From assembly GCA_928212115.1 (NCBI GenBank), contig CAKMRJ010005634.1:264088118-264152117 (forward strand): DNA of 64,000 bases, written 5' to 3'. A model generated the notes under the pieces. It worked only from the letters and a program-made list of their open reading frames with translations, searched no databases and was not told the DNA's origin. Positions 9,860-22,005 of the stretch are shown one piece after another. Source of the stretch: Lactuca virosa (lineage: Eukaryota > Streptophyta > Magnoliopsida > Asterales > Asteraceae). How positions within the stretch are numbered: the stretch's first letter is position 1; each line of letters opens with the position of its first letter. A program made the position numbers and the translations under genes.

Positions 9860-10162
9860 GGACTAATAACTCACCTTACTTCCTGTTCTTGTTTGATTGT
9901 GGGCTTAGGGTATTTTGTTATTAGTCCGACTCTCGTTGAATTCTTAGTTATATATCTTATATATTTGTGTCAGATATAAAAGTTTTCATATCAGTTCAAT
10001 GCCTTTGGATATCAAAGACACGCAACCAATAACACTATTTAACTATAATATGTATCTACACCAATATATTTATATAGTAAGACTTGAAGGACTTAGGACT
10101 AATAGCTCACCTTACTTCTGTTCTTGTTTGATTGTGGGCTTAGGGTATTTTGTTATTAGTCC
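9860..10162 (+). other. Two conserved hairpins in E1 3' LTR
   Basis: Same structures as in the 5' LTR. Arms are 9860-9870 with 9917-9927, and 10096-10106 with 10152-10162. Copy B has lost one C in the loop (ACTTCTG instead of ACTTCCTG), but the arms remain paired. Confidence 0.7.
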
Positions 10163-11314
10163 GACTCTCGTTGAATTCTTAGTTATATATCTATATTTGT
10201 GTCAGATATAAAAGTCTTCATATCTTAACTATAATAGGTATAGTTAAGGGACACTACTCAATGCTACTATTGCCATGACAACTACTAGAGTCAGTTCAGT
10301 TGTGAGTCAATATACACTATATACTATACAAGAGAACACTACATACTATACAAGGAGAACATTATGTACTATACAAAGAGAACACTACATACTATACAAG
10401 AGAACTTACTAAAATAGAATGTGACATACTATTTCTCGATACGACACATCTTTGTGCTATCACCGCGTAACCAGAGTCTCCTGGAGGGAGAGCGGGCATT
10501 ATGTGTATAGATCTATACGGGACCGACACTCCCACATCCCGACTGCTAGCTACAGTCCGAGCCGTCTAGGCCCAGGGGTGACAAAATGTCACATTTACAT
10601 ATGACTCGGAGGGTCAAAGGGATTCGATCGTCAATCAGCATGGTTACGTACGAGTTCACATTCAAACCTTTAATTAATACTTCAAAAATTAAAGGCAACG
10701 GACTCCCTGAGGAGTATTGTACATTTAATACTACCTGGAGCCTGCATTTCATTACATATGGACGACAGTGATATTGTTGGGGTAAAACATTTTCTCATTA
10801 CTATACATGAATAAAGTCTAAAACTATATTTTCAAACTAATAACTACTGGGAAAACTTGTACATTTTCAAAGGAACAAACAAACTATCGAGTCTTGGTGA
10901 AGACTACTTTTTCTGGAAAACATAGGGTTTTCTAGGGCTCATACTATTTTCGAACACCGAAACTTACTTTTACAATGTATAATTGTGAATATTTTTATAC
11001 AGGAAATGACACTAAATACTTATGAACTCACCAGCTTTATGCTGATAAACGTTTTCAAAATAACTTGTATTCTTAGGTCATCAGTAGACAGGTACGGATG
11101 CAGCTTTTGAGAAGACGGAGCACACATAAGACTCCACTTTATTTTGATTGTATTTTTGGTGTCTAACATTGTACTGAACACGTTTGTATTACAATTATTA
11201 TCTTAATGCAATGGATGTTGTTGCTTGTCTTTACTATTATGCTTTGTTATGATACTGTACATGACGTCCTCCACCCCAGAACGTATTCCGCCGTTCTCGG
11301 TTTTGGGGTGTGAC

Positions 11315-11492
11315 CCCTCGATACCTTCATATGATGATCATCAGCAATATCAACCTCTAACGGATAATCCAGCTCCCTTGGGGCATCGACTAACCTCTTA
11401 CTAAGCACAAGAGATACAAAGGATCGGGTAGCCCCCAAGTAAAACAAAACCAAAGCAGAGATACCGTTCACAAGGATCGACCCTAAAAACAA
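11315..11492 (-). pseudogene. Element A protease fragment, cut by E1
   Basis: On the minus strand this reads as a retropepsin start that resembles the E3 protease (22276-22701). The expected catalytic LDSGATRSF is here FYLGATRSF, so the Asp-Ser pair is lost. The reading ends at 11315, where the E1 LTR begins; residues apparently downstream are LTR sequence. This is a dead fragment. Confidence 0.7.
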
Positions 11493-12729
11493 AGCACAAA
11501 TATAAGTAGGAAAATCAACGTAAATAGATAGATAAGGATAAGATACATACTCGTCACCACATCTGGTGCCGCATGAGCCTCCTCGACTGTTAGCTCAAAT
11601 GCCCTGCTTCTCACAACAGGCGCCTCTGCCTTGCCCTGACGGCCGTCTGTAATCCATAAGGTCATCAGAGCGGGTGCTACAACTAGTCCTCCTGCTACTA
11701 AACTCGGGCAATTGGCCTTATTATGGCCCCTCTGATTACAATGGAAGAAAATCAGATCAGATACCTGGGAGGTGGTGGTGGTAGTACAGTTCCTACTGAA
11801 GTGACCCGTCCTGCCGCACATGAAGCAGCCAGAACCACCCACCCTGCATGCCCCATCGTGCGTCTTGCCTAACTTGCCCAGTGGCCCCATCCGTGCTGGC
11901 CCCTCGATCTCGAGTCAAACACCTTTGGCCTCTTCCCCGAACCCTCAAAACTCTGAACCTAATCTTGCTTCCTCTTCTTCTCCATCTCCAGGTCAATCTC
12001 CCTCTCTCTGGCTCGCACCACCATATCATCTAGTATCTTGCAACTGCATGTGCTCACAAACTATCTGATATCGCTCCTCAACATCTCATGATATCTCGCG
12101 TTCTTCATCTCCTTGTTTGCCACATATTGCGGAACCAATAACGCCCTCTCTCGGAACATAGTTGTGATCTCTGCCACCGTCTCAGTAGTCTAGCGAAGGT
12201 CCTGAAACTCCCTTGCCAACTGTTGGACCTCAATCACCGATGCAAACTTAGCCCGAAACCTCATCACGAAATCATCCCAAGTCATCGAATCAACCGCCTC
12301 ACCTCCTAAGGCGTGTCCAACCTCCTCCCACCAGTCTCGAGCTCTGTCTATCAGAAGACAGGATACAAGTCTGACCTTTGCCCCCTCGGGGCAACAACTA
12401 GTACGAAAGGCGTTCGTGACATACGCTAACCAATGCCTACTCGCAATCGGGTCCTTCTTTCCGAAGAATTATAGATCCCCACATGCCCGAAACTCATGGG
12501 AAGTCAAAGTGCGAGCTCCCATCATCGCCACCATCTCATAACGGAAAGCGACCAAGCGCTAATCCAGAATCTCCATGATACCCTCCTTGATCGTATCGAA
12601 GATCATAGGAGTCTGATCAAGAACTGTGGGTAGTCTCTAATGAAATAAACTCCCGTATTTGGTTATCCAAAATACCGACCCAGAGCCCGAACCTGAACTG
12701 CTGCTAGAACCTCCTTGCGTGGCCACCAT
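11483..12729 (-). pseudogene. gag: Element A gag, degenerate
   Basis: A start is likely at 12729, with the beginning MVATQGGSSSSGSGS. Further on the minus strand reads as Ty3 Gag, including a DRARDWWEEVGHA motif and a stretch ending MFRERALLVPQYVANKE, but with several in-frame stops and shifts. The open C-terminal part (11483-11890) holds a good knuckle CFMCGRTGHFSRNC. A second one has lost its first Cys (FFHCNQRGHNKANC). The N-terminal region is close to the AC/AT microsatellite at 12762. Confidence 0.75.
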
Positions 12730-12755
12730 AGTGAAAATAGACCACTCAAACCATC

Positions 12756-13743
<988 letters not shown>

Positions 13744-13757
13744 GGCTCTAATACCAA
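13744..13757 (-). other. Element A primer binding site
   Basis: Minus strand TTGGTATTAGAGCC, one mismatch from the initiator-tRNA-Met complement, two bases from the LTR edge. Confidence 0.85.
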
Positions 13758-13759
13758 CT

Positions 13760-14240
13760 TGTAACGTCCCAAACTCAAAACCAATTATACTTGTTTTTAT
13801 ATTAAATAAAAAGTAACCAAATGTGTTTATCAAAACCTAAGGGAAATCATAATGTATTCATAATCACCCAAAACACACCATAGACATATCACTGAAAAGT
13901 CATGGTGTGTGCGATGCGATCATCCCGAGCTCTTCCCCTTTGATACAGAAGCACCTGAAACATAAACTAAAAACCATAAAAATGAAGCTTAGTGAGTTCC
14001 CCAAAATACCACATATCATACATATCAAACATAAATCAGGCCCTGCCCAACATCGGGCCTCGCCCGGTATTCATTGGGCCCCGCCCGGTACAGATCTGTC
14101 AGTAAGATGCGATGGGCCCCGCCCAACAAACTCATCAGGCCTTGCCAGATATACATACAAACACATACAACACATGCAAGAGTCACACAGACAGCTAGGA
14201 TACAAAGAACAATAATCCATGGGCCGACATTGGTGCCTTC
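13760..14240 (-). repeat. Element A 5' LTR, truncated by element B
   Basis: The plus strand begins TGTAACGTCCC, as does the LTR edge of E3 (TGTAACAACG). It contains several GGCCCCGCCC-type short repeats (14040-14150) where the E3 LTR has GACCTTCCGGTC repeats. It is broken at 14241 by a Copia LTR. Confidence 0.7.
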
Positions 14241-14346
14241 TGTTGGATTAGGTGTCTAAGCCAATAACTAAATTTTTATAATCTTGAATTATTAGCAAAG
14301 TCCTTTTGGGTTTCCCTTAAATCTAGTAATGGGCTGGAATGCTATT

Positions 14347-14348
<2 letters not shown>

Positions 14349-14392
<44 letters not shown>
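14349..14392. repeat. (GA)n microsatellite
   Basis: About 22 uninterrupted GA units within the element B LTR. Confidence 0.98.
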
Positions 14393-14395
<3 letters not shown>

Positions 14396-14767
14396 ATTTA
14401 TTAATTTTTTATATGATTAATAAATTAATTAGAAAAAAAATTATTAATATAGTATGAGAATAATAGATCAACTAGAAATTGTATTTTTTAATTAAGAACT
14501 AAACAGAAATTAATTGGAATTAATTTTGGGTTAATTGGATTAATTAAAAGTGGAAGGACTAAAGGTGATAATGTTCAAAAGTTGAACATTAACCAATTCT
14601 AGAACCTCCCTAGGAGGGGGGACGAAGTACTATATGGTTATATGGTTTCTAGTGGGTGTGTAGAGGGTTTCTTAGGCTCCAAGGAAGCTTGGAATGCCTT
14701 AGGAAGGAAGCAATAGGAAATGGTTATCTAAAAGTAAACCTGCCTTATTCTTAGCTTGCCTAACACC

Positions 14768-14775
14768 TATATAAA
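14768..14775 (+). promoter_or_regulatory. Element B LTR TATA box
   Basis: TATATAAA in the context CACCTATATAAATCCCC. A start site near 14800 would be expected. Confidence 0.65.
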
Positions 14776-15152
14776 TCCCCTTGGGTTATGAGTTTCGAAA
14801 TTCACCTCATTCAAAATAGAATTTCGAAAATTCCCTTCCTCCTCCTCTTTCCTTTTTAGCCTCCAATTTACTAGGGTTTGGGTGTGAGCCATTAGAGGCA
14901 CGAGACTTCTGGTGCTTGCTTTCTAAAGACCATCAAGGAAGGATTACTAGTTTATTTGCAATAATAAACTAAGGTATGTGTTTTCTAATACACATTTAGT
15001 GATTTAGAAAATAGCAATGTACTTATAGGGTTCTTGATGTTCAATAGTTGTTTGCAAATCATAGTGAAAACATAGATCCTTTAGGGTGCATGTGAACTTA
15101 GGGTTTATGTTTTTCAGCCAAAAATAATTTTTTCAACATATAAAACCCGTCA

Positions 15153-15166
15153 GTGGCATCAAAGCC
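15153..15166 (+). other. Element B primer binding site, mutated
   Basis: GTGGCATCAAAGCC directly after the LTR, two changes from GTGGTATCAGAGCC as found in element F. Confidence 0.7.
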
Positions 15167-16570
15167 ATTATTATCATTGATCTTGCAGAAAGTTGAATGG
15201 ATCAAAATTAGGGTTTATAGAAACTAAACCCTAAGGAGGTATTTTCGAAAATGCCATAGGGTTCTTGAAACCCTAGCCTCCACCCTATATTTTTGAAATC
15301 TACAAGGGTTTTAGAAATCCTAGCCCCTTTGCCTAATTTTGGAAATTTAAGGATCATATCTAGGGGTTGCCTTGTTTCCTTATTTGTTATTTGAAGAGCC
15401 TTAAAATTTGAACAATTAAAACCTAGTAAACCCTAGCCTTTTTTCTTTTGAAAAATAGAAGACTTAGGATACATATTAAATTGAATTATTTTATTAATTG
15501 TTTAGTTGTAAATAATTATTTGATCCATATTGATTTAATTAAATTAATTAATTGCTTAATTAAAAGATAAAGATTAAATCAAAATTGGTTTATTTTTAAA
15601 ATAAATTAATTTTATATTAATTTCAAAAATTTAAACTTAAACCTAGTATTTTAGAAAAGTTTTAAAATACACCTTATACTATATATAATTAAAATATTAA
15701 TATAATGTATTTATAAGAAAAGTCAGTCAAATCGTAAGTACGCCTCATTCACGAACCCATGCTATAAAGAGGGTATAAGGAAGCGGCCTATAAAATGGCC
15801 ATTGAATGGGTGTCCACTCTCACCGACCGCGCTCCTGTGTGGTGGAGGGTCGTTATCCGAACGGATTTGATAGGACATAATCTCATTATTAGGTATAATG
15901 ATATAAAGTAACTAAACTATTTTTAAAATCTCACTCTAGTTACTTTAGGAAAATGTGAAAAGTATGCTAATCCATGAAAACGCACATCATGCTTTACATG
16001 TCGTTGGTGGAGTGTGTGTGGTTAACCGACACACTAATAGGGACTATAAAGAAATATGATGGACATCATGAAAATTATCATTGTTGATGGAGCGTGTGTG
16101 GTTAACCGGCACATAAATGTGAGATGGTAAATGACATCAAGTTTGTCAAGTGGGTTTGCGTGGTTATTCACATCTCGTTTGTTATCCTCCGCATCCCAGT
16201 CACAAAAGTGAGAGCATAATCTGAGATTAAACATGTCATTGATAAGAATCAATGAATCTCAAAAGATCTAGGAATTTCATAAGATTGGAATTGGTAAAAG
16301 CCTTACCTACCTAAAATAGATTTGAATTTGATTACGACATCCCTTTTCAAAGTTCGAATCGAAAATATGGATCTTAGCCGTAATTTAAATTTTTGGATTA
16401 ATAATTAAGGATTAAAATGAACTAACTTGAATTCTCTTTTTCTCCTATTTTAAAATATCTTATGAAGATAGAAATGGTCTTCCTCATTCTTAAGGAAATA
16501 GTTTTTCACAATCTTTTAGAGATGGTCTTCCAATTTCAAGTCAAAGTAAAATTGTTTTTCCTTCCTTAGG
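15167..16570 (+). other. Element B leader with repeated GGTTAACC blocks
   Basis: A non-coding leader of about 1.4 kb. The part from about 15720 to 16260 matches the leader of element F (about 44080-44580, minus strand), including GGGTGTCCACTCTCACC and GTGGAGGGTCGTTA. Two blocks of the form GTGTGTGTGGTTAACCG(A/G)CACA lie exactly 80 bases apart (palindromes at 16020-16027 and 16100-16107), with a weaker third near 16150. Confidence 0.7.
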
Positions 16571-16572
16571 AA

Positions 16573-17170
16573 ATGATGGAACTAGACATCATCTTTCTTC
16601 CACCTCCTCTTCCTCCTCCTCCTCCTGTTACTCTCCCAATGTTGCATTTTCCTCAAGTTGAAAGATACGAGATTACTCGATCCATACTGGCATATAAACA
16701 TCAAGATGAAAACTTTGTGTGTACGCATCTTTTGAAAAGAAATCATACATTGACAAGTTGAATAGAATGGATGTCGTTTTCCCAAGGAAGCAAGCCATTG
16801 ATTTGGTTCTTCTTTCGCTTCCAAAGTCATATGTCAGTTCATTAAGAACTTTTATATGAGAAATATCAACGTGGCCCTAATTGATGTAACCCAAATGTTG
16901 ATTGTTGTTGAAGCAGAAATACTTAAGAGCACATCTAAAGAAGATACATTTATTGGGTCTATTTCCAAAGTTTCCATAGACATTGACAATGGTGACAATG
17001 GTGGTCCAAAAAAGATTTCTCTTCCCAATGGAAAGGGGTCATCCATTATCAAATCGTTTGATCATATGGTAAAGAGAAAAAGCTAGTCTTGGGATCGTTC
17101 CATGTGTTGACCCCAAAGAGTCCATTTGTTTTTACTACCGATTAAAGCTGCCCAAAATACCTGAAAGATC
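16573..17170 (+). pseudogene. gag: Element B Copia gag, degenerate
   Basis: Traces of a Copia Gag across frames: a segment similar to AIDLVLLSLPKSY near 16795-16830, preceded by a decayed helix region. Stops and shifts break it throughout. The 62- and 76-codon ORFs here are fragments of this and have no independent support. The proline run near 16605 comes from a CTC/CCT repeat. Confidence 0.55.
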
Positions 17171-17790
17171 TTACAGATAGTAAAGTCAAGTTGTGTGACT
17201 CTACTTTAGGTACATCCATTATTTGACTCCATTGTTTTATAGGTTCCTATTCGTAGACTCTTAATACATGATGTGATGATCACATTTTTATAGAATTAAA
17301 GGAGCTAGGAGAAAGAAGGAAGCTTGAGCAAGGTGAGCTAAATCTGGTCGTAAGAAATGGACCTTGGTCAGATGGTTTGAAGATCAAAATTTGGAGTTAC
17401 TACTAAGGAGTTGGGATAATTTAATAGATTGCTGTTACTCTTAGGAGATGTATAGAAAAATAGTTTTTCCTTTTATGCGCTGCAAGGACAAGTTCCATTT
17501 TTTTTTTTATATTCAATAAAAGTGAAATTTTGGTTTATCTGGTTGCCTCATTTTATATATTTCCTTGCAATGAAATTTATGAAAATGTTGGTTACATTTC
17601 TAATGTTAGTAATATTAATTGTGTATTTGATTCTTATTATATCGCGTGTGATATTGTCATAATTAACCAAGTGAAAAGAAATCTCATCACCAACTGGACA
17701 GATACATGGTGTTGAACAAGTAGTATTGTATAGTATATGAGAATCTTGTTCATTGGAAAATTATGATTAATTCATTGATCACATGTTTAT
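17171..17790 (+). other. Element B gag-integrase interval, unrecognisable
   Basis: By position this should hold protease and the pre-integrase domain of element B. I find no DTG or zinc motif, and stops occur in every frame. Confidence 0.4.
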
Positions 17791-18138
17791 GTAAGTCAAG
17801 TGAAGGACTAATGGATCTAGTACATGTTGATATTGACTACTCAGATCCACCATATAGGACAATAACTCTATTCGTCATGATTTACTGATGCTTCAATAAA
17901 GATGGTTGTGTTTATAAGGTTAATCATAATTCTGATACTTTTGAAAAGTTTTTCAAAGAATAGCAGAACAAATAGAAGAATCTATTAGGCAGAAAGATAA
18001 AAGTTTCTCCAATCTGTGAAAGGAAAGGAGAGTACTTTAGCATCATGTTTTATGATCATCTTAATGATTGTGGAACTATATCAAAGTTGATCCTCGGAAA
18101 AAATCTTAGGACAATTGTATGACTAAGAAGAGGAATCA
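17791..18138 (+). pseudogene. Element B integrase N-half, degenerate
   Basis: The plus frame near 17810 reads EGLMDLVHVDIDYSD, matching the first catalytic Asp region of Copia integrases (LLDLVHTDVCGP in element F). It continues to a FEKFFKE segment and a GRKIK-like and KGEYFS-like trace of the second Asp region. Several stops are present. E3 interrupts it at 18139, and the reading resumes at 26181. Confidence 0.7.
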
Positions 18139-18423
18139 TGTAACAACGTGAATTTCCAACACAATTTTTTTCATTTTTAAAACATAATTTCATTCATAAT
18201 AATTATCAAAATCCAATGTAACACATGTCCTCCAAATAAAACAATCCCAAGATCTCAAATACATAAAACTCCATCAATGTGTACAGATCATGCCGGCGCC
18301 TTCCCGCGATCCTCTCTGGTACCTGAAACACATATCACATAAACAGTAAACATAAATGCTTAGTGAGTTCCCCAAAATACCACATTCATATCGATTAGCC
18401 ACTCGAGGCTATAGATCTATGAT

Positions 18424-18590
18424 GCCTTCCGGCCAATGTGTCTCAGTGGACCTTCCGGCTCCACAACTCGGGTAGACCTTCCGGCCCTACCCTGATGACC
18501 TTCCGGTCCTCGTCATCTTGACCTTCCGGTCCATACACTGTTGACCTTCCGGTCCATATCATAATGACCTTCCGGTCCATACCATACTAT
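18424..18590. repeat. CCTTCCGG(T/C) short repeat array in E3 LTR
   Basis: About eight copies of GACCTTCCGGTCC or a close variant, spaced roughly 20-27 bases, with one outlier at about 18659. The other LTR has the same array at about 24755-24910, with the last copy mutated (CCTTCCGATCC). Confidence 0.9.
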
Positions 18591-18899
18591 TCAAAACATA
18601 CATAGCACATACATATCATATAACAACATACATCGCATTCTACTCATAGCACATAAGACCTTCCGGTCACACATAATTACCACTCTAGGTAAAGTATAGT
18701 GAGAAGACTCACCTCACATGATGTCTAGTAAACCTTCTGGCTTGATAACCTCGATCGAGCCCCCGCCTAACACATAAGGCAAACATTTCTAATTAATACT
18801 TCCTTTTTTCCTCATCTCTAATGAATGGGTAGAAGACCATTATACCTCTTCCTGACCTCTCTTGATTCCGCATGACCAAAACCCTAAGGTCAACTGAAG

Positions 18900-19795
18900 T
18901 CGACCCTGGTCAATGGTCAAACTTTTACCAGACTCATCGAGTGCACTCGCGTGACTCGGCGAGTCCATGCGTGTCCTATGAATCCTCATAAAGCCTCACT
19001 CAACTCGCTGAGTTAACCTTTCACTCGACGGGTCACCACTGGACACGAATCGGGGCAACCCGACTCGACTCGTCGAGTCCCCTTATGGACTCGACGAGTT
19101 CCTTCCATGGCAATATTCATATGATCTTCTGAGGTCAGATCTGTTTCTCTAACCTATAGATCTGACTTCCCAATGCTCAATAATCACGAAAAGGTCCAAT
19201 CTTTACACTCATGCAACACACATAAAGCTTCTTTTGGTGAAATAGCTTCTAACATGGCAACCTAGGCTCATATCTCCAAAGGAACAACATAAAGCAGAAT
19301 GGTTGGGACTCTTTGGACCTCTTAAGGTCGAGTCTAAGACTTTTCCACATTAGGACCTCATATGCATCAAATACTATCCAAGAAAGGGTAAAGAAAACCC
19401 TAGATTCAAGGATTCTACACAAAACAGAAGGAAGGGGCGAAATATTACCTCAGAATGGAGATCCTTGCTTGGATGTCTCAGAATAACAACCTCCTTTGGT
19501 CCTTGTAGCTGAATCCCTTCACTTCCTTTGCAAAATCACAACAAAATTACTTGATTTCATCACAAGAGCTCTCCCATGGCTCCAATGGCGATTTAGGGTT
19601 TCTCACAGGGGATATGAGGCGCATCCATGGTCATAAGTTCCTTTAAATAGGCTCCAACCCCGAAACTTAGGGTTTTCTCCGCCCAGTACCTACTCGGCGA
19701 GTCCATACTTGGACTCGTCGAGTCCACTCATTAAATCCACGTGATCAATTCGACGTGACTCGACGAGTCAGACCTACGACTCATCGAGTCCCTCC
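18900..19795. repeat. ACTCGNCGAGT palindrome cluster in E3 U3
   Basis: Repeated palindromes such as ACTCGTCGAGTCC, GACTCGACGAGTT and single half-sites (ACTCGGCGAGTCC) lie on the side that is U3 when read in element orientation. The same cluster occurs at about 25230-26125 in the other LTR. Confidence 0.85.
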
Positions 19796-19849
19796 TAAAT
19801 CCTCAAAATTGAAACACGAACTCTCATACCCGAAATTCCGGATGTTACA

Positions 19850-19861
19850 AATCTCCCCCAC
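19850..19861 (-). other. E3 polypurine tract
   Basis: Minus strand AAGTGGGGGAGATT directly at the LTR edge, the usual Ty3 form. Confidence 0.9.
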
Positions 19862-20872
19862 TTAATTTGATTTCACCCTCGAAATCGCTTCTCAAACCAT
19901 ATATATAGAAACCAAGCACCCGATAAGCACCAATGAAAGGATCTCACACCAAAACGATATCTTCCTCTATGAATACCTGAACCCGACCAGGAACTCTTGA
20001 ATTCGAAACAAAACCATCCCCTCTGCCACTAAGATATCCCTTCTGACTTCCAAATATAAACCCAACAATCGGTTACCGATCACCCATGCCATACGTACCC
20101 AACAATCTCGAATACACTTCCATAGACGAAAAGGGCACATTATAGCAGAGAATCGTCTCTTGCCTTCAGATATAAGAAAGTGATCATGCTCCCTCACAAT
20201 GTCTTCTAACATCTATAATCATAAACCCCCAACTTACTCCCAAAGATCCCTACTCCACACTCGGTACTAGGTCATCTCTCAACCAGCCATTACTTCCAAA
20301 GGTTACTCATAACATATTCCAAGTGTCTCACTGACTTCCTTCTCACATCAACTATCTCAGCCCAGTGACACATGAGTCACGAAGTTCTCTTTACCCCAAC
20401 GAATACTATACTCCCAACTGAAATCGTCTCATCTTCGACCTCAGCCGAAATAATAATCATTTGCCTCATGCACCTCATGGTATCTCCCGTACTAACGAAC
20501 TGACCTCACTCGGGTCTAAGATATCGGGTGACAACAATACCCCTCAACCAATAATCCACCTCAGAATCCAAAATCTTCTCTCGCCTACCCAACGTACTAC
20601 CAAAGCGAAACTCAAACTCGAGAGTCTGGTCCGACCCAAAGTTGGAACCACTTGTCCCAATGAAACAATTATCTCATGACTCAACCTGCAATCCGCGCGA
20701 ATACCACTTTTTTTTCCAATTCCCTCATGATGTGACAACCACCACTCAAGTCAGAAGTTAACGATTCCCGAAAAATATGGGGACCCCAGTCTCTTTCCTG
20801 GTTCGACCGCCAGGCTCAACTCTTCTGCGTCGTGCTTTGGTCAAAGAGTACTTCCTCATAACCACCTCTTGC

Positions 20873-21187
20873 TGACTCAAGAGTATTACAGCTCCCCGTG
20901 GCATTGCAACAACCTCCCTCTGACTAGTGAGTACTACGGCTCCCCGTAGAAATCACGACAACCTCTGACTAGTGAGTACTACAGCTCCCCGTAGCATCAC
21001 AACAACCTCTGACTAGTGAGTACTACGGCTTCCCGTAGCATCACAACAACCTCTGACTAGTGAGTACTACAGCTTCCCGTAGCATCACAACAACCTCTGA
21101 ATAGTGAGTACTACGGCTTCCCGTAGCATCACAACAACCTCTGACTAGTGAGTACTACGACTTCCCGTAGCATCACAACAACCTCTC
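20873..21187. repeat. ~44-bp minisatellite with a hairpin in each unit
   Basis: About six clear copies plus a degenerate first copy. Unit landmarks are CCTCTGACTAGTGAGTACTA, then CGGCTTCCCGTAGCATCACA. Each unit holds CTACGG-CTTC-CCGTAG, a 6-bp stem with a 4-base loop, or a one-base variant of it. Copies differ by single substitutions. Confidence 0.95.
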
Positions 21188-21904
21188 TCCACTGAAATCC
21201 TCATTCTTAAATAATCCCTCCTGATGTCAATACCCAAGGGCTCCCACTGGTACCGCAGATACACAATACGCCACTTGCAGTCTCAACCCAAGACTCAAAA
21301 CTAATCCGAACTCCAGGTCATCAAACTCGGATATCTCGGCAAATTACCACAGAACCTCATGATGTACTGCATCAACCCCTGATCCCCTTCATCATTCACA
21401 GATACACCCACGCATTCCCTTAAAATCTCACAACAAATTTTCCTTTCATCTCACGCCACTATGGAGTATCCCAACTCTCAATTGGAACATGAAGGAATCG
21501 CCAATGACCCAGAACATGTTGACGAAAATCCAAAACTTCCTTCTATATAGCTCAAAACTCATGCAAGAATACTCAAAATGACCTCGAAGTTGTTGCTTAA
21601 TCAGTTCCTGACCTTTCCCGAACCGCATAACAGCCCATACAATGAACCAGAGTTCTCTCCACTGCCGGACAATTCTTACAAGCCAACCATCTCGAGTTCA
21701 CCATAGTAATCTCGTAGAATTTCCTAACCACCTCAAGGTCTCCGACCAACGGCTACTTGCCATGGGGACACTCATCCGTTTTCAACATGCACTACATGCA
21801 TTATCTCGCTCTACGTCTCGCCTGGACCACCAATACCCATGATCTCATGAACCTGAACCGCATATCTCTATATCCAGATCTCTAGCCGCTTTTGAACAAA
21901 TCTC

Positions 21905-22005
21905 AGATCCCCTCAATAAAGTACCCGGTTCTCCCCCACTCAGGGTTCGGACCATCACCAATTGGCGCACTAACAATCTATCTCACAGACCGTTTCCGCC
22001 GGAAA
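21905..22005 (-). pseudogene. Second, diverged copy of a protease segment
   Basis: Minus-strand translation gives a stretch like ICERQLVMVRTLSGG, parallel to DCERQMVTIRDPSGG of the nearby protease (about 22330-22410). It may be an ancient local duplication or a trace of recombination between two related elements. Confidence 0.5.

Larger units (their letters stand above)
1..11314 (+). mobile_element. E1: Ty3 chromovirus, Tekay-like, left end cut by window
   Basis: Full retrotransposon order is visible on the plus strand: partial LTR (1-2280), primer site, leader, gag, protease, RT, RNase H, integrase with chromodomain-like tail, polypurine tract, and a complete LTR (8091-11314). Position 1 matches about 9034 of the right LTR, so roughly 0.95-1.05 kb of the left LTR lies outside the window and the element is about 12.3 kb. 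The right end abuts the protease of an older Ty3 element, so this is a nested insertion. The left target duplication is outside the window and could not be checked. Clade assignment rests on the integrase C-terminal chromodomain-like tail and is from memory of the family. Confidence 0.95.
8091..11314 (+). repeat. E1 3' LTR, complete (3.2 kb)
   Basis: Starts TGTGACAACCCG and ends GGTGTGAC at about 11314; the last A seen in the 5' LTR is lost or changed. U3 is short, since the TATA box lies at 8326. R/U5 is very long and holds the palindromic GTTTACGG array (8530-9235), a run of 12 G (9574-9585), the duplicated block with two hairpins (9860-10162) and the conserved end. Confidence 0.95.
14241..15152 (+). 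repeat. Element B 5' LTR
   Basis: Begins TGTTGGATTAGGTGTCTAAG, very like the LTR start of element F (TGTTGGATAAGGTGTCTAA), and ends CCCGTCA before the primer site. It contains a (GA)n run (14349-14392) and a TATA box. Confidence 0.8.
18139..19849 (-). repeat. E3 3' LTR
   Basis: 1711 bp. Plus-strand edges are TGTAACAACG and GGATGTTACA. It contains a GACCTTCCGG array and about a dozen ACTCG-N-CGAGT palindromes, plus a TATTTAAA box (minus strand, about 19643-19650). Confidence 0.95.

Noticed and set aside
18424..18590. CRISPR-like array of GACCTTCCGGTCC
   Set aside because: Spacing is irregular, spacers are related to each other, and it lies in an LTR shared by both ends of E3.
20873..21187. 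CRISPR-like array
   Set aside because: The units are tandem without unique spacers, in a plant retrotransposon. It is a minisatellite.
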